A stretch of 64,000 nucleotides of DNA, from positions 186,001 to 250,000 of the forward strand of contig NZ_BAABWE010000002.1 of the NCBI RefSeq assembly GCF_040371755.1, written 5' to 3'. This document shows, piece by piece, positions 53,081 to 63,443 of the stretch. Origin of the DNA: Bermanella sp040371755 (GTDB lineage: Bacteria > Pseudomonadota > Gammaproteobacteria > Pseudomonadales > Oceanobacteraceae). Every line of letters begins with the position of its first letter. Position 1 is the first letter of the stretch. The notes beneath the pieces are model-generated. The model saw nothing but the letters and a program-made list of their open reading frames with translations, searched no databases and had not been told where the DNA came from. The position numbers and the translations under genes were made by a program.

Positions 53081-53833
53081 CTAACCTGCTGCGTTACAGA
53101 TTTTAATAAAATCAGTTGGGTTTAAGGAGGCACCCCCTACTAGGGCTCCATCCACATCTGGCTGGGCAAATATCGCCTCAGCATTATCTGGTTTCACACT
53201 GCCACCATAGAGAATCTGAAGAGACTCCGCTATAACTGCATCGTGCTGAGCTAGCTGCTGACGAATAGCGCCATGTACTTCTTGTGCTTGCTCGGGTGTT
53301 GCCGTTTTACCTGTACCTATGGCCCATACAGGCTCATACGCAATCACCGCATTGGTAAAGCCAGCTATGCCAACACTTGCCAATACCGCATCAATTTGTC
53401 GATTAATCACAACCATAGTATCACCACTTTCGCGCTGATCTAACGTCTCACCTACGCATAACATAGGTTTTAAGCCTGCCTCTAGTACTACTGCAAACTT
53501 TTGCGCAGTATCTTGATCAGTCTCGTGAAATAGCTCTCGGCGCTCGCTATGACCAATTAGGGCATATTGACAACCAAAATCCGCTAACATTGCGGTGGAT
53601 ATTTCACCGGTGTAAGCCCCACTTGGGTGCTGGCTTACATTTTGCGCCCCCCACATAACTATAGAGTTTGCTAATAAATTCTGACATTGAAACAAGTATG
53701 GCGCTGATGGAAACACAGCCACATCACATGCATCACGGCTTTTTAACTCAAGTACTAATTGCGATAATCTGGCTTCATTTTCGGCTAAAGTGCCGTGCAT
53801 TTTCCAGTTACCCGCCACTATTTTACGGCGCAT
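53081..53833 (-). CDS. tpiA: Triosephosphate isomerase
   Basis: A 250-residue TIM barrel that interconverts DHAP and GAP. It has NWKMHG (Lys/His), IGHSERR (His95), catalytic Glu in AYEPVWAIGTG and LYGGSV. It is standard next to secG. Confidence 0.97.
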   Translation of the reverse strand: MRRKIVAGNWKMHGTLAENEARLSQLVLELKSRDACDVAVFPSAPYLFQCQNLLANSIVMWGAQNVSQHPSGAYTGEISTAMLADFGCQYALIGHSERRELFHETDQDTAQKFAVVLEAGLKPMLCVGETLDQRESGDTMVVINRQIDAVLASVGIAGFTNAVIAYEPVWAIGTGKTATPEQAQEVHGAIRQQLAQHDAVIAESLQILYGGSVKPDNAEAIFAQPDVDGALVGGASLNPTDFIKICNAAG

Positions 53834-53948
53834 TCTTGTTCCCCAATTTCAGGAAGGTGGCGATACTACCTAAGATAGGCAAATCAAGCAAGCCAATGGC
53901 GCTTGCTTGATTTCATGTTTTAGGTAAAAAGCCTTATAAATCCGAGAT

Positions 53949-55277
53949 TTAACTCACAGCACCTACAATCTCAACCAGTTGGTCGACAATTTGATGAACA
54001 AGCACTGTATTTTCACCTTCAGCCATAACACGCACTACTGGCTCTGTACCAGACGGTCTTAGCAAAATGCGTCCTCGACCAGCAAATTCCAATTCCGCTT
54101 GCTTCACCGCCCCCTGTACTTCTGGATTTTTAACAACGGATTTATCCTTCACACGGACATTTTTCATAATTTGCGGCAGTTTAGACATGCCTGTTTTGTA
54201 CTCATGTAATCGCTGACCATTTTCACTCAAGGCTTTTAAAACCTGTAAGGCTGCAACTATACCATCCCCTGTAGTAGAGACGTTTAAGCACAAAATATGG
54301 CCTGAGTTTTCACCACCGATGGCCCAATTATGCTCTTGCAACTGTTGCATCACATAGCGATCACCTACATTCGCACGCACAAAAGGAATGTTTAAATCCT
54401 TTAATGCCAATTCCATTCCCATGTTACTCATAAGCGTGCCAACTACACCCCCCTGTAGCTGATCCGTGGCCTGCTGATGACGGGCAATCATGAAAATAAG
54501 CTCATCGCCATCTACTAGCTCGCCATTTTTATCCACCATCACCACTCGATCACCATCGCCATCAAAGGCGATGCCTAGGTCCGCTTCAAGCTCCACAACT
54601 TTAGCTTGTAACGCTTTAGGGGAAGTAGAGCCGACCTGCTCATTAATATTAAGACCATCTGGCTCATTACCTATGGTAAAGACCTCTGCTCCTAACTCTG
54701 AAAAGACGGAAGGAGCGATTTGATAAGTGGCTCCATGAGCACAATCCAGCACAATCCTCATGCCCTTTAAGCTCAAGCCGAAGACAGTACTTTTACAAAA
54801 TTCAATATAGCGACCAGCTGCATCTTCAATGCGCTTAGCCTTACCAAGGCGGTCTGATGCCACGATATCCATAGGGATATCTAATAACTCTTCGATGGCC
54901 GATTCAGTTTCATCATCTAGCTTAGTACCCTGAGCTGAGAAAAATTTAATGCCGTTATCATAATATGGATTATGGGAGGCACTAATTACGATACCCGCAT
55001 CCGCATGAAACGTGCGGGTTAAATATGCAATACCCGGTGTCGGCATCGGTCCAAGCAAGCCAATATCCACACCCGCAGCAGAAAGCCCTGCCTCCAAGGC
55101 AGACTCGAACATATAACCAGAAATACGTGTATCCTTACCAATTAAAATATGACGCTTACCCTGACTTGCGAATACTTTACCTGCCGCAAACCCCAGTTTC
55201 ATAACAAACTCAGGGGTGATTGGAGTTTCACCTACACGTCCACGTATACCATCTGTTCCGAAATATTTACGAGCCAT
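53949..55277 (-). CDS. glmM: Phosphoglucosamine mutase
   Basis: A 442-residue alpha-D-phosphohexomutase that makes glucosamine-1-phosphate for peptidoglycan and LPS. The active-site Ser is in ISASHNPYYDNGIKFF, metal binding in DGDGDR, the sugar loop in GGENSGH and the phosphate loop in RPSGTEPVVR. It follows folP by about 40 bp. Confidence 0.97.
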   Translation of the reverse strand: MARKYFGTDGIRGRVGETPITPEFVMKLGFAAGKVFASQGKRHILIGKDTRISGYMFESALEAGLSAAGVDIGLLGPMPTPGIAYLTRTFHADAGIVISASHNPYYDNGIKFFSAQGTKLDDETESAIEELLDIPMDIVASDRLGKAKRIEDAAGRYIEFCKSTVFGLSLKGMRIVLDCAHGATYQIAPSVFSELGAEVFTIGNEPDGLNINEQVGSTSPKALQAKVVELEADLGIAFDGDGDRVVMVDKNGELVDGDELIFMIARHQQATDQLQGGVVGTLMSNMGMELALKDLNIPFVRANVGDRYVMQQLQEHNWAIGGENSGHILCLNVSTTGDGIVAALQVLKALSENGQRLHEYKTGMSKLPQIMKNVRVKDKSVVKNPEVQGAVKQAELEFAGRGRILLRPSGTEPVVRVMAEGENTVLVHQIVDQLVEIVGAVS

Positions 55278-55319
55278 TCATCTATCCTATTTTTAATTCT
55301 TTCATCCACAGACACTTAT

Positions 55320-56153
55320 TTACAAATGAGTTTGTGTCGCTTTTACAACTCTCAAAGCATCAGAGGTTTCTTTTACATCATGCACACGTAAAATTTGTGC
55401 GCCGTTCATCGCCGCTATTACAGCACCAGCCACACTGCCATACAAACGCTGGTCAACTGGTGCATTGTCCAGCACCCCCGCAATCATGGATTTACGCGAC
55501 AACCCAGCAAGCACTGGCACGCCAAGTTGTTTGAAGTGCGCCAATTTTGCCAATAACTGGTAATTATCTTCCAGCGATTTACCAAAACCAAAACCCGGAT
55601 CTACCAAGATCTGGTTTGTTTCTATTCCTGCGTCATTACATGCCTGAATTCTACTGACTAGAAAGTCATACACCTCGTCAAGCACCTGATGGTATTCAGG
55701 TTTAAGCTGCATAGTCTCGGGCTGACCTTGCATATGCATTAAACACACAGGTAAACCTGTTTGTTTCGCTGCTTGTAACGCCCCTGCTTTTTGCAAGGCT
55801 CTAACATCATTAATTAGATGCGCGCCTGCTTTGTGCGCCTCTAGGAAAACCTCAGGGCTTGAGCTATCCACACTAATGCATACGTCCAAACGCTGAGCGA
55901 TTTTTTCAACTAAAGGCACCACACGATCCAGCTCTTGCTGTAATGACACAGGGGTTGAGCCGGGCCTTGTAGATTCACCACCTACATCAATAATACTGGC
56001 GCCGTCAGACACCATTTGCATAGCATGTTGTAACCCAGATTCAATGGAATTAAATTGACCACCATCACTGAATGAATCAGGAGTTGCATTCAATATTCCC
56101 ATCACATGGGGCGCAGATAGATCCAATACACGATCACCACAGAATAATTTCAT
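55320..56153 (-). CDS. folP: Dihydropteroate synthase
   Basis: A 277-residue TIM-barrel enzyme that joins pABA and pterin pyrophosphate; target of sulfonamides. It has MGILNATPDSFSDGG, DVGGESTRPG, LVDPGFGFGKS and GLSRKS. Order ftsH-folP-glmM is conserved. Confidence 0.96.
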   Translation of the reverse strand: MKLFCGDRVLDLSAPHVMGILNATPDSFSDGGQFNSIESGLQHAMQMVSDGASIIDVGGESTRPGSTPVSLQQELDRVVPLVEKIAQRLDVCISVDSSSPEVFLEAHKAGAHLINDVRALQKAGALQAAKQTGLPVCLMHMQGQPETMQLKPEYHQVLDEVYDFLVSRIQACNDAGIETNQILVDPGFGFGKSLEDNYQLLAKLAHFKQLGVPVLAGLSRKSMIAGVLDNAPVDQRLYGSVAGAVIAAMNGAQILRVHDVKETSDALRVVKATQTHL

Positions 56154-56170
56154 GGCAAGTTCCTAAAAAA

Positions 56171-56202
56171 CAAAAGGCAACATAAATGAATTATGTTGCC
56201 TT
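56171..56202 (-). terminator. Hairpin between ftsH and folP
   Basis: A 12-bp stem AAGGCAACATAA/TTATGTTGCCTT with a short T tract on the minus strand. Confidence 0.7.
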
Positions 56203-56222
56203 ATAACGTTATTAAACGAAGC

Positions 56223-58151
56223 TTAGAGGCCGCTTGCAGGGTCCGCTGATGGTTTTACATCGGAATCCGATTCGCTAACATCGACGTCAACATTTTCAGC
56301 TGCAGGAGCAGAACCATCTTTGTCATCATCTGACCAAGATTGCGGAGGACGCGGCTTTTGACCATTCATAATATCGTCAATTTGCTTGCTATCAATGGTT
56401 TCATATTCCATCAATGCATCTTTCATCATTTCTAACTTGTCACGATGCTCATCAAGAATTTGAGCTGCGCGATCATAACAAGTGGTCAATAGACCTGTTA
56501 CTTCTGAGTCGATAGTACGAGCGGTTTCATCTGAAAGATGAGACATTTGACCGCCACCACCACTGCCAAGGTAACTACCTTGTTCTTCTTCGGTATACAG
56601 CTGAGCACCTAATTTATCTGACAAGCCCCACTTGGTCACATAGTTACGTGCATATTGTGTAGCACGTTCGATGTCATTAGACGCTCCGGTTGTCACCCCG
56701 TCTTTACCAAGAGTCATCTCTTCAGCAATACGACCACCGTATAAAGAACAAATATTGCTTTCGATACCACGCTTACTAATTGAATGGCGATCTTCTTCTG
56801 GCAAGAACATGGTTACACCTAAGGCTCGACCACGAGGGATGATCGAAACCTTATACACAGGGTCATGCTCTGGCATGAGTCGACCAACAATGGCATGACC
56901 TGCTTCGTGATAAGCGGTATTTTCTTTTTCTTTATCGCTCATCACCATGGACTTACGCTCAGCACCCATCATGATTTTATCTTTTGCCTTTTCAAACTCT
57001 TCCATGGAAACCGTTGTACGGCCACCACGGGCAGCAAATAGTGCAGCTTCATTTACAAGGTTTGCTAAATCTGCACCAGAGAACCCTGGTGTACCACGGG
57101 CAATCACACGAGCATCAATATTTTCAGATACAGGCACTTTACGCATATGTACTTTGAGAATTTGTTCACGTCCGCGAATATCCGGCAGACCCACCACTAC
57201 TTGACGGTCAAATCGACCTGGGCGCAATAGCGCAGGGTCCAACACATCAGGACGGTTAGTAGCGGCAATTACGATAATACCGTCATTGCCTTCAAAGCCA
57301 TCCATTTCAACTAACAACTGGTTAAGGGTTTGTTCCCGTTCATCGTTACCACCACCAATACCCACACCACGGCTACGACCTACCGCATCAATCTCATCAA
57401 TAAAGATGATGCATGGTGCTTGTTTTTTTGCTTGATCAAACATATCACGTACACGGGATGCACCCACACCAACAAACATTTCAACAAAGTCAGAACCTGA
57501 AATTGAGAAGAAAGGCACTTTTGCCTCACCAGCAATGGCTTTTGCCAATAAGGTTTTACCAGTACCCGGTTGACCCACCATCAAAACACCGCGAGGGATC
57601 TGGCCACCCAAGCGCTGGTATTTTGCCGGATCACGTAAGAACTCCACTAATTCCTGCACATCTTCTTTGGCTTCATCACAGCCGGCAACGTCAGCAAAAG
57701 TAGTTTTGATTTGATCTTCACCTAGCAATTTAGCCTTTGACTTACCAAACGCCATTGGCCCGCGACCACCGCCACTGCCACCTTGCATCTGACGCATGAA
57801 GAACATGAAAACAGCGATAATCACCAAAATTGGAAACGAAGCAACTAACAGCTGAGTCCAGATACTTTGCTGCTCAGCCTGCTTACCTAGCACTTCAACT
57901 TTATGCTGAAGTAAATCGTCCATCATTTTAGGGTCATGACCTGGACGTATAGTTAAGAAGCGTTGACCGTTACTAAACTCACCATCAATAGTGGCTCCTG
58001 CTATGGTAACTTTTTTAACTTGACCTTCTTGTACTAGTTCAATGAAGCGAGAGTAAGAGAGTTCTTGACTTGAAGCTGGTGTATCCAGTTTTTGGAATAC
58101 CGTTAGCAATACGGCGGCAATTATGAGCCACAAAATTAAATTCTTTGCCAT
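56223..58151 (-). CDS. ftsH: ATP-dependent zinc metalloprotease FtsH
   Basis: A 642-residue inner-membrane AAA protease. It has two N-terminal transmembrane helices around a periplasmic domain, Walker A GQPGTGKT, Walker B IIFIDEIDAVG, the SRH arginines, zinc motif HEAGH, and an acidic C-terminal tail. It degrades membrane proteins, LpxC and sigma32. The rlmE gene that normally precedes it is not in this window. Confidence 0.97.
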   Translation of the reverse strand: MAKNLILWLIIAAVLLTVFQKLDTPASSQELSYSRFIELVQEGQVKKVTIAGATIDGEFSNGQRFLTIRPGHDPKMMDDLLQHKVEVLGKQAEQQSIWTQLLVASFPILVIIAVFMFFMRQMQGGSGGGRGPMAFGKSKAKLLGEDQIKTTFADVAGCDEAKEDVQELVEFLRDPAKYQRLGGQIPRGVLMVGQPGTGKTLLAKAIAGEAKVPFFSISGSDFVEMFVGVGASRVRDMFDQAKKQAPCIIFIDEIDAVGRSRGVGIGGGNDEREQTLNQLLVEMDGFEGNDGIIVIAATNRPDVLDPALLRPGRFDRQVVVGLPDIRGREQILKVHMRKVPVSENIDARVIARGTPGFSGADLANLVNEAALFAARGGRTTVSMEEFEKAKDKIMMGAERKSMVMSDKEKENTAYHEAGHAIVGRLMPEHDPVYKVSIIPRGRALGVTMFLPEEDRHSISKRGIESNICSLYGGRIAEEMTLGKDGVTTGASNDIERATQYARNYVTKWGLSDKLGAQLYTEEEQGSYLGSGGGGQMSHLSDETARTIDSEVTGLLTTCYDRAAQILDEHRDKLEMMKDALMEYETIDSKQIDDIMNGQKPRPPQSWSDDDKDGSAPAAENVDVDVSESDSDVKPSADPASGL

Positions 58152-58578
58152 TTTGATGAAGGTCCAACCCCTAAAATTGTTAGATTCTTAGTATGCTTAC
58201 AATACTATAAATTCATTTAATAAGTCACATGCACATTAGACAGTCTGGCAAGCGATACCAAAAAGCTCCAGTCCATATACATGAAATACGATAAACCTAG
58301 TACTTTAGATCTACCAATAAAATTCTTTAAGCTACCTAATAAACAAATTAAGCCAGCTGACTCTTGAATTGGGGCACAAACAACCAATTACAAGGCATAT
58401 AAGAGCAAAAACTCAGATTTAAAGCATTTTACTCAATATCCCTAAGAATATGCACAATTTAAACCAGAATCTAGCGATAAACCGCATATATCCTAGCCTT
58501 AAACATTACACAATCCCCATAAGCAGGTATAATTGTTAACCAACATATTTATTTACGATTACAGAGACACACACTTTC
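58152..58578. other. AT-rich intergenic region where rlmE would be expected
   Basis: About 430 bp between divergent ftsH and yhbY. I find no open frame, no rlmE remnant and no strong hairpin. It must contain promoters for both genes. Confidence 0.5.
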
Positions 58579-58887
58579 ATGGCCCTTTCTCAAGACCGCA
58601 AAAAAGCATTAAAAGCCATTGGTCACAAGTTGAACCCTATTGTTATCGTGGCAGGTAATGGATTAAGCGAAAACGTGGTAATGGAAATTGATCGAGCCTT
58701 AGAAGACCATGAGCTGATCAAAGTAAAATACGCAGTGGGCGACCGCGACTTAAAAAACGAATTATTAGCGCTTACTGAAAAAGTAACTCGCTCTACACTA
58801 GTGCAAAGCATTGGAAATATCGGACTATTTTATCGCCCAGCTAAAGAGCCAAATCCGAAAAAGTCGAATTTGACGCAACTGCGATAA
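58579..58887 (+). CDS. yhbY: Ribosome assembly RNA-binding protein YhbY
   Basis: A 102-residue CRM-domain protein (ALKAIGHKLNPIVIVAGNGLS, HELIKVKYAVGD, IGNIGLFYRP) associated with pre-50S particles. It is a single gene followed by a strong terminator. Confidence 0.93.
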   Translation: MALSQDRKKALKAIGHKLNPIVIVAGNGLSENVVMEIDRALEDHELIKVKYAVGDRDLKNELLALTEKVTRSTLVQSIGNIGLFYRPAKEPNPKKSNLTQLR

Positions 58888-58904
58888 TTACGAAGAAAAA
58901 CTAG

Positions 58905-58940
58905 AAAGGCCGCTACTTATAATAAACAGCGGCCTTTTTT
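58905..58940 (+). terminator. Intrinsic terminator of yhbY
   Basis: A 10-bp stem AAAGGCCGCT/AGCGGCCTTT followed by T6. Confidence 0.9.
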
Positions 58941-58989
58941 ATGCTCGACTCCCAGCAACCGACTTAAAACATCAGCGAAGAAGTAGGTG

Positions 58990-59075
58990 CGAGGCAAAAA
59001 TCATTTTAAGCAAAGGCGTTTATAAATAATAAATAACTGAGCTTTGAGTTTTATTTATTTGATTTTGGTTTAGCG
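58990..59075. repeat. Imperfect palindrome, copy between yhbY and purL (left)
   Basis: AAAATCA is mirrored by TGATTTT, with a core TTTAT-AAATA-ATAAA and a GAGGCAAAAA lead-in shared with other copies. Confidence 0.55.
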
Positions 59076-59139
59076 CGTAACTAAAGAAGCAAAGACCAAA
59101 CTCCTACCCGTTAAAAGCGTCAGCGAAGCACTTTAGGCA

Positions 59140-59210
59140 AGGCACAAAAAACTCGAAGTACCGCAGTGTATAAATAATACATGAGGAAACTTCGAGTTTT
59201 TTTAACGCCG
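59140..59210. repeat. Imperfect palindrome, copy next to the purL stop (right)
   Basis: AAAAAACTCGAAGT is mirrored by ACTTCGAGTTTTTT around a core TGTAT-AAATA-ATACA. The lead-in GGCAAGGCAC and the exit TTTTTTAACGCCGC resemble the copy after pnp. It may also serve as the purL 3' terminator. Confidence 0.65.
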
Positions 59211-59237
59211 CATAAACAATGCAGCTAGCTTTAAAAG

Positions 59238-62200
59238 TTAGTTACACCAAGCACGGGCATTCCTAAACATCCTCATCCAAGCCCCATCTTCACTCCACTC
59301 ATCCGGCTGATAGCTATTTTGCACCGCGCGGAATACACGTTCAGGGTGTGGCATCATAATGGTTACACGACCACCAGCTGCGGTAAGGCCTGTAATACCA
59401 TCGACCGAGCCATTCGGGTTGGCGGGGTATTGCTCGGTCACTAAGCCAAAGTTATCCACATAACGCAGCGCCACTTGAGCCTGCTTAGTTACTGCTTCAA
59501 TGTCACTGGCGCCTGCAAACTCAGCATGACCTTCACCATGAGCCACAGCGATTGGCATACGAGAACCTTCCATACCCGCTAGCATGATGGAATCGCTCTT
59601 TTGTACTTCTACCATGGCAACACGGGCTTCAAATTGCTCAGATTGGTTACGCACAAAGTGCGGCCAGTGCTCAGAACCTGGAATCAATTCGTGTAAGTTA
59701 GAAAGCATCTGACAGCCATTACACACCCCTAAGGTGAAGGTGTCTTCACGCTCAAAGAAAGCTTTAAATTGTTCGCGCGCAATATTATTGAACAAAATAG
59801 ACTTAGCCCAGCCTTCACCCGCACCCAGTACGTCACCATAAGAGAAACCACCACAGGCAACCAATCCACGGAAACCGTCTAATTTAACGCGACCTGAAAG
59901 AATGTCACTCATGTGAACATCTTGAGTATTGAAGCCTGCTTTATCAAACGCGGCGGCCATTTCAATCTGACCATTCACACCCTGCTCACGCAGAATCGCT
60001 ACATTTGGACGATTACCCGACGCGATTAAGTCCGCTGCGATATTATCATTCACATCAAATGATAGCTCAGCGTGCAGTCCAGGATTATCGGCATCCAATA
60101 AACCATCGAATTCTTGTTTCGCGCATTCTGCGTTGTCACGCATGGCTTGAATCTCAAAAGAGGTACGCGACCATAAGCGTTGTAAGTTCACACGAGAATC
60201 ACTAAAAATGGCTTCACCGTTAAGCTCGACCACTACCGTGTCTTGGTCATTTAGTTGCGCCACCACAGCCGAGCAATCACCCAAACCTGCCGCGGTTAAT
60301 TGCGCCAATACAAATTCAGTGTCGTCTTGACGTACTTGAATAACCGCACCTAATTCTTCGGCAAATAAAGCGGGAATCACGTCTGTCTGAGAATCCGCCA
60401 GTGCATCCATATTGACCGTTAATCCTACGTGACCTGCAAAGCTCATTTCAGTTAATGTGGCCCATAAACCGCCATCTGAACGGTCATGGTAAGCCATGAT
60501 TTTATCATCTTGATTCAAACCTTGAATCACTGCAAAGAAGGCCTTTAAGTCTTCTGCTTCAACCACGTCAGGTACTTCATTACCTAACTGATCAAATACT
60601 TGAGTCAGCGCAGAGGCACCCAAGCGGTTTTGGCCACGACCAAGGTCAATCAAGATTAAATCAGTGTCTTCTTCGTCTGCACGAAGCTGCGGGGTAAGCG
60701 TTTTACGTGCATCCACAACCGGTGCAAATCCGGTTACCACTAACGACATTGGAGAGGTAACGGTTTTTTCTTCGCCGGTTTCTTCACTCCACTTGGTTTT
60801 CATGGACATGGAGTCCTTACCCACCGGAATGGTTAAATCTAACTGCGGACAAAGCTCCATACCTACCGCTTTTACGGTTTGGTATAGTTTTTCGTCTTCA
60901 CCTGGGTGGCCAGCGGCACACATCCAGTTAGCTGACAGTTTAATATCACTTAGCTTGGCAATGTTAGACGCCGCGATATTGGTGATGACCTCACCCACCG
61001 CCATACGACCAGAGGCCGGCGCGTTAATTAATGCAGATGGCGTACGCTCACCCATAGCCATGGCTTCGCCAGTGTAACCATCATACGATGCAGTAGTTAC
61101 CGCAACGTCAGCTACAGGTACTTGCCAAGGGCCAACAAACTGATCACGGGCAACCGTACCTGTAATAGAGCGATCACCAATGGTGATTAAAAAGCTTTTG
61201 CTCGCTACCGCAGGCAATTGTAAAACACGCTCGGCGGCGTCTTTTAATTCAATACCCGTTAAATTTACCGCCGGTAAATCAAGATCAAAACGATCAGCAG
61301 TGCGATGCATGCGTGGCGCTTTACCTAATAGAACCTGTAAAGGCAGGTCTACAGGGTTATTATCAAAGTGGCTATCAGAAACTATTAAATGCTCTTCTTC
61401 AGTGGCTTCACCGATCACCGCAAATGGGCAACGCTCACGCTGACAAATTTCTTCAAATAACGCTAGGTTTTCAGGGGCTACTGAAAGTACATAGCGCTCT
61501 TGGGATTCGTTACACCAAACTGCTAGAGGGCTCATGCCCGGCTCATCATTTGGAATATTACGCAGCTCAAATTTACCACCGCGACCGGCATCGCTAACTA
61601 GTTCAGGAAATGCATTAGACAAACCACCTGCACCCACATCGTGAATAAAGACGATTGGGTTAGCTTCACCTAATTGCCAGCAGCGGTCGATCACTTCCTG
61701 ACAACGACGCTCCATTTCTGGGTTGCCACGTTGCACAGAGGCAAAATCCAAATCTTCATTTTGCTCACCACCATCAACAGAGGATGCTGCGCCACCACCT
61801 AAACCAATTTGCATGGCTGGGCCGCCAAGAGCGATTAATTTACCGCCCACTGGAATTTCTTTTTTCTGTACGTGTTCTTCACGGATATTACCGTAGCCAC
61901 CGGCAATCATGATGGGTTTGTGATAACCGCGAACTTCATCACTAGCTTGCTCTTCAAATGTACGGAAGTAACCGCACAAGTTAGGGCGGCCAAATTCATT
62001 ATTAAATGCCGCGCCGCCAATTGGGCCTTCTAGCATAATATCCAACGCCGATGCGATTCTGGCTGGTTTGCCGTATTGGCTTTCCCATGGCTGCTCGTAA
62101 CCTGGAATTTTCAAATCAGAAACCGTAAAGCCGGTTAAACCCGCTTTTGGTTTAGAGCCGATACCTGTGGCACCTTCGTCACGGATTTCACCACCACTAC

Positions 62201-63116
62201 CTGTTGCCGCACCGGAAAAAGGCGCAATGGCGGTTGGGTGGTTATGGGTTTCCACCTTCATCAATATAGCCATTTGCTCTTGATGGTAACGGTATTCTTT
62301 TGAACCCGCTTCTGGGAAGAAACGGCCCGCTTCACTGCCACGAATCACCGACGCGTTGTCTTTATACGCTGACAAAATGTTTTCGTTGTGATGCTCGTAG
62401 GTATTTTTGATCATTTGGAACAAAGATTTATCTTGCGCCTGACCATCAAGATCCCAACTAGCATTGAAGATTTTATGGCGACAATGCTCTGAGTTTGCTT
62501 GCGCAAACATCATTAGTTCGATGTCGTTAGGGTTGCGCCCCAACTTTTTATAGTTCTCAACTAGGTATTCGATTTCATCTTCAGCCAGTGCCAAGCCTAA
62601 TTCACGGTTAGCAACTTCAAGTGCCGCTGCGCCACCCGCTAAAATATCAACTTGCGACATAGGCGCAGGTTCAGCATGACTAAACAGCGCTTGCGCTTGA
62701 TTCAACTCTGTCAGTACCGTTTCAACCATGCGATCAAACAAATGGACTTTAATACCTTCAATATCATCACTACCCGCAACCCAATAGGCCACGCCACGCT
62801 CTAAGCGCTTAACCGCAGACAATCCACAGCTTTTAGCTATATCGGTTGCCTTTGAAGACCAAGGGCTAATCGTACCGATACGAGGCACCACCAAAATCAT
62901 CTGGCCATTGGGTTGTTCAGCCTTTGCTTTAGGGCCGTAGCGTAAAATTTGTTCAAGCACAGAATGCTCTTGTTCATCGAGATCACGGTTAGTCTCAGCA
63001 AAATGAACAAACTCCCCATAAACAGACGTTACATCTGGATGAGTGGTTTGGATTTTTGCTAGTAGCTTTTCACGACGAAAGGCAGAAAGTGCAGGAGCAC
63101 CAGACAGATTGAGCAT
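59238..63116 (-). CDS. purL: Phosphoribosylformylglycinamidine synthase (large, single-chain)
   Basis: A 1292-residue enzyme for the fourth step of purine synthesis. An N-terminal PurS-like domain comes first, then two AIRS-type ATP-binding repeats (KVETHNHPTAIAPFSGA; IPVGKDSMSMKT) and a C-terminal glutaminase domain with nucleophile Cys in GVCNGCQM and the late MMPHPERVFR. It is divergent from mltF, the usual arrangement. Confidence 0.97.
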   Translation of the reverse strand: MLNLSGAPALSAFRREKLLAKIQTTHPDVTSVYGEFVHFAETNRDLDEQEHSVLEQILRYGPKAKAEQPNGQMILVVPRIGTISPWSSKATDIAKSCGLSAVKRLERGVAYWVAGSDDIEGIKVHLFDRMVETVLTELNQAQALFSHAEPAPMSQVDILAGGAAALEVANRELGLALAEDEIEYLVENYKKLGRNPNDIELMMFAQANSEHCRHKIFNASWDLDGQAQDKSLFQMIKNTYEHHNENILSAYKDNASVIRGSEAGRFFPEAGSKEYRYHQEQMAILMKVETHNHPTAIAPFSGAATGSGGEIRDEGATGIGSKPKAGLTGFTVSDLKIPGYEQPWESQYGKPARIASALDIMLEGPIGGAAFNNEFGRPNLCGYFRTFEEQASDEVRGYHKPIMIAGGYGNIREEHVQKKEIPVGGKLIALGGPAMQIGLGGGAASSVDGGEQNEDLDFASVQRGNPEMERRCQEVIDRCWQLGEANPIVFIHDVGAGGLSNAFPELVSDAGRGGKFELRNIPNDEPGMSPLAVWCNESQERYVLSVAPENLALFEEICQRERCPFAVIGEATEEEHLIVSDSHFDNNPVDLPLQVLLGKAPRMHRTADRFDLDLPAVNLTGIELKDAAERVLQLPAVASKSFLITIGDRSITGTVARDQFVGPWQVPVADVAVTTASYDGYTGEAMAMGERTPSALINAPASGRMAVGEVITNIAASNIAKLSDIKLSANWMCAAGHPGEDEKLYQTVKAVGMELCPQLDLTIPVGKDSMSMKTKWSEETGEEKTVTSPMSLVVTGFAPVVDARKTLTPQLRADEEDTDLILIDLGRGQNRLGASALTQVFDQLGNEVPDVVEAEDLKAFFAVIQGLNQDDKIMAYHDRSDGGLWATLTEMSFAGHVGLTVNMDALADSQTDVIPALFAEELGAVIQVRQDDTEFVLAQLTAAGLGDCSAVVAQLNDQDTVVVELNGEAIFSDSRVNLQRLWSRTSFEIQAMRDNAECAKQEFDGLLDADNPGLHAELSFDVNDNIAADLIASGNRPNVAILREQGVNGQIEMAAAFDKAGFNTQDVHMSDILSGRVKLDGFRGLVACGGFSYGDVLGAGEGWAKSILFNNIAREQFKAFFEREDTFTLGVCNGCQMLSNLHELIPGSEHWPHFVRNQSEQFEARVAMVEVQKSDSIMLAGMEGSRMPIAVAHGEGHAEFAGASDIEAVTKQAQVALRYVDNFGLVTEQYPANPNGSVDGITGLTAAGGRVTIMMPHPERVFRAVQNSYQPDEWSEDGAWMRMFRNARAWCN

Positions 63117-63443
63117 TGCTGTTCAGCCTACTGTAAGTAAGAGGTGGAATTTAAGAGCGCGTATTTTAAAGGAAAGCAGTGCATGCCACCAGCACTTAAC
63201 GAGGGTTTATTTTACTTCTGCTGTGTTTAATTTTGCCGCCGTAGCAGACAAAATCAATACTTTAGTACCATATAGCAAAATATTCTAAAAGAAAGAAAAT
63301 CAACAACCACGGGGGCTAGAAAGGAATTGAGTTGATTTTGGCCTGCATTGTCCGATAGTACCATTTGGCGCTAGCGACCTCTGCCAGTAAAATATGACAC
63401 AGATCACACTTTACGTTCATTCACAATTAATGGGGAGGCACAT
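63117..63443. other. Intergenic region between purL and mltF
   Basis: About 330 bp between divergent genes. Promoters are expected here, but I cannot place one securely. No extra gene or palindrome is seen. Confidence 0.4.
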
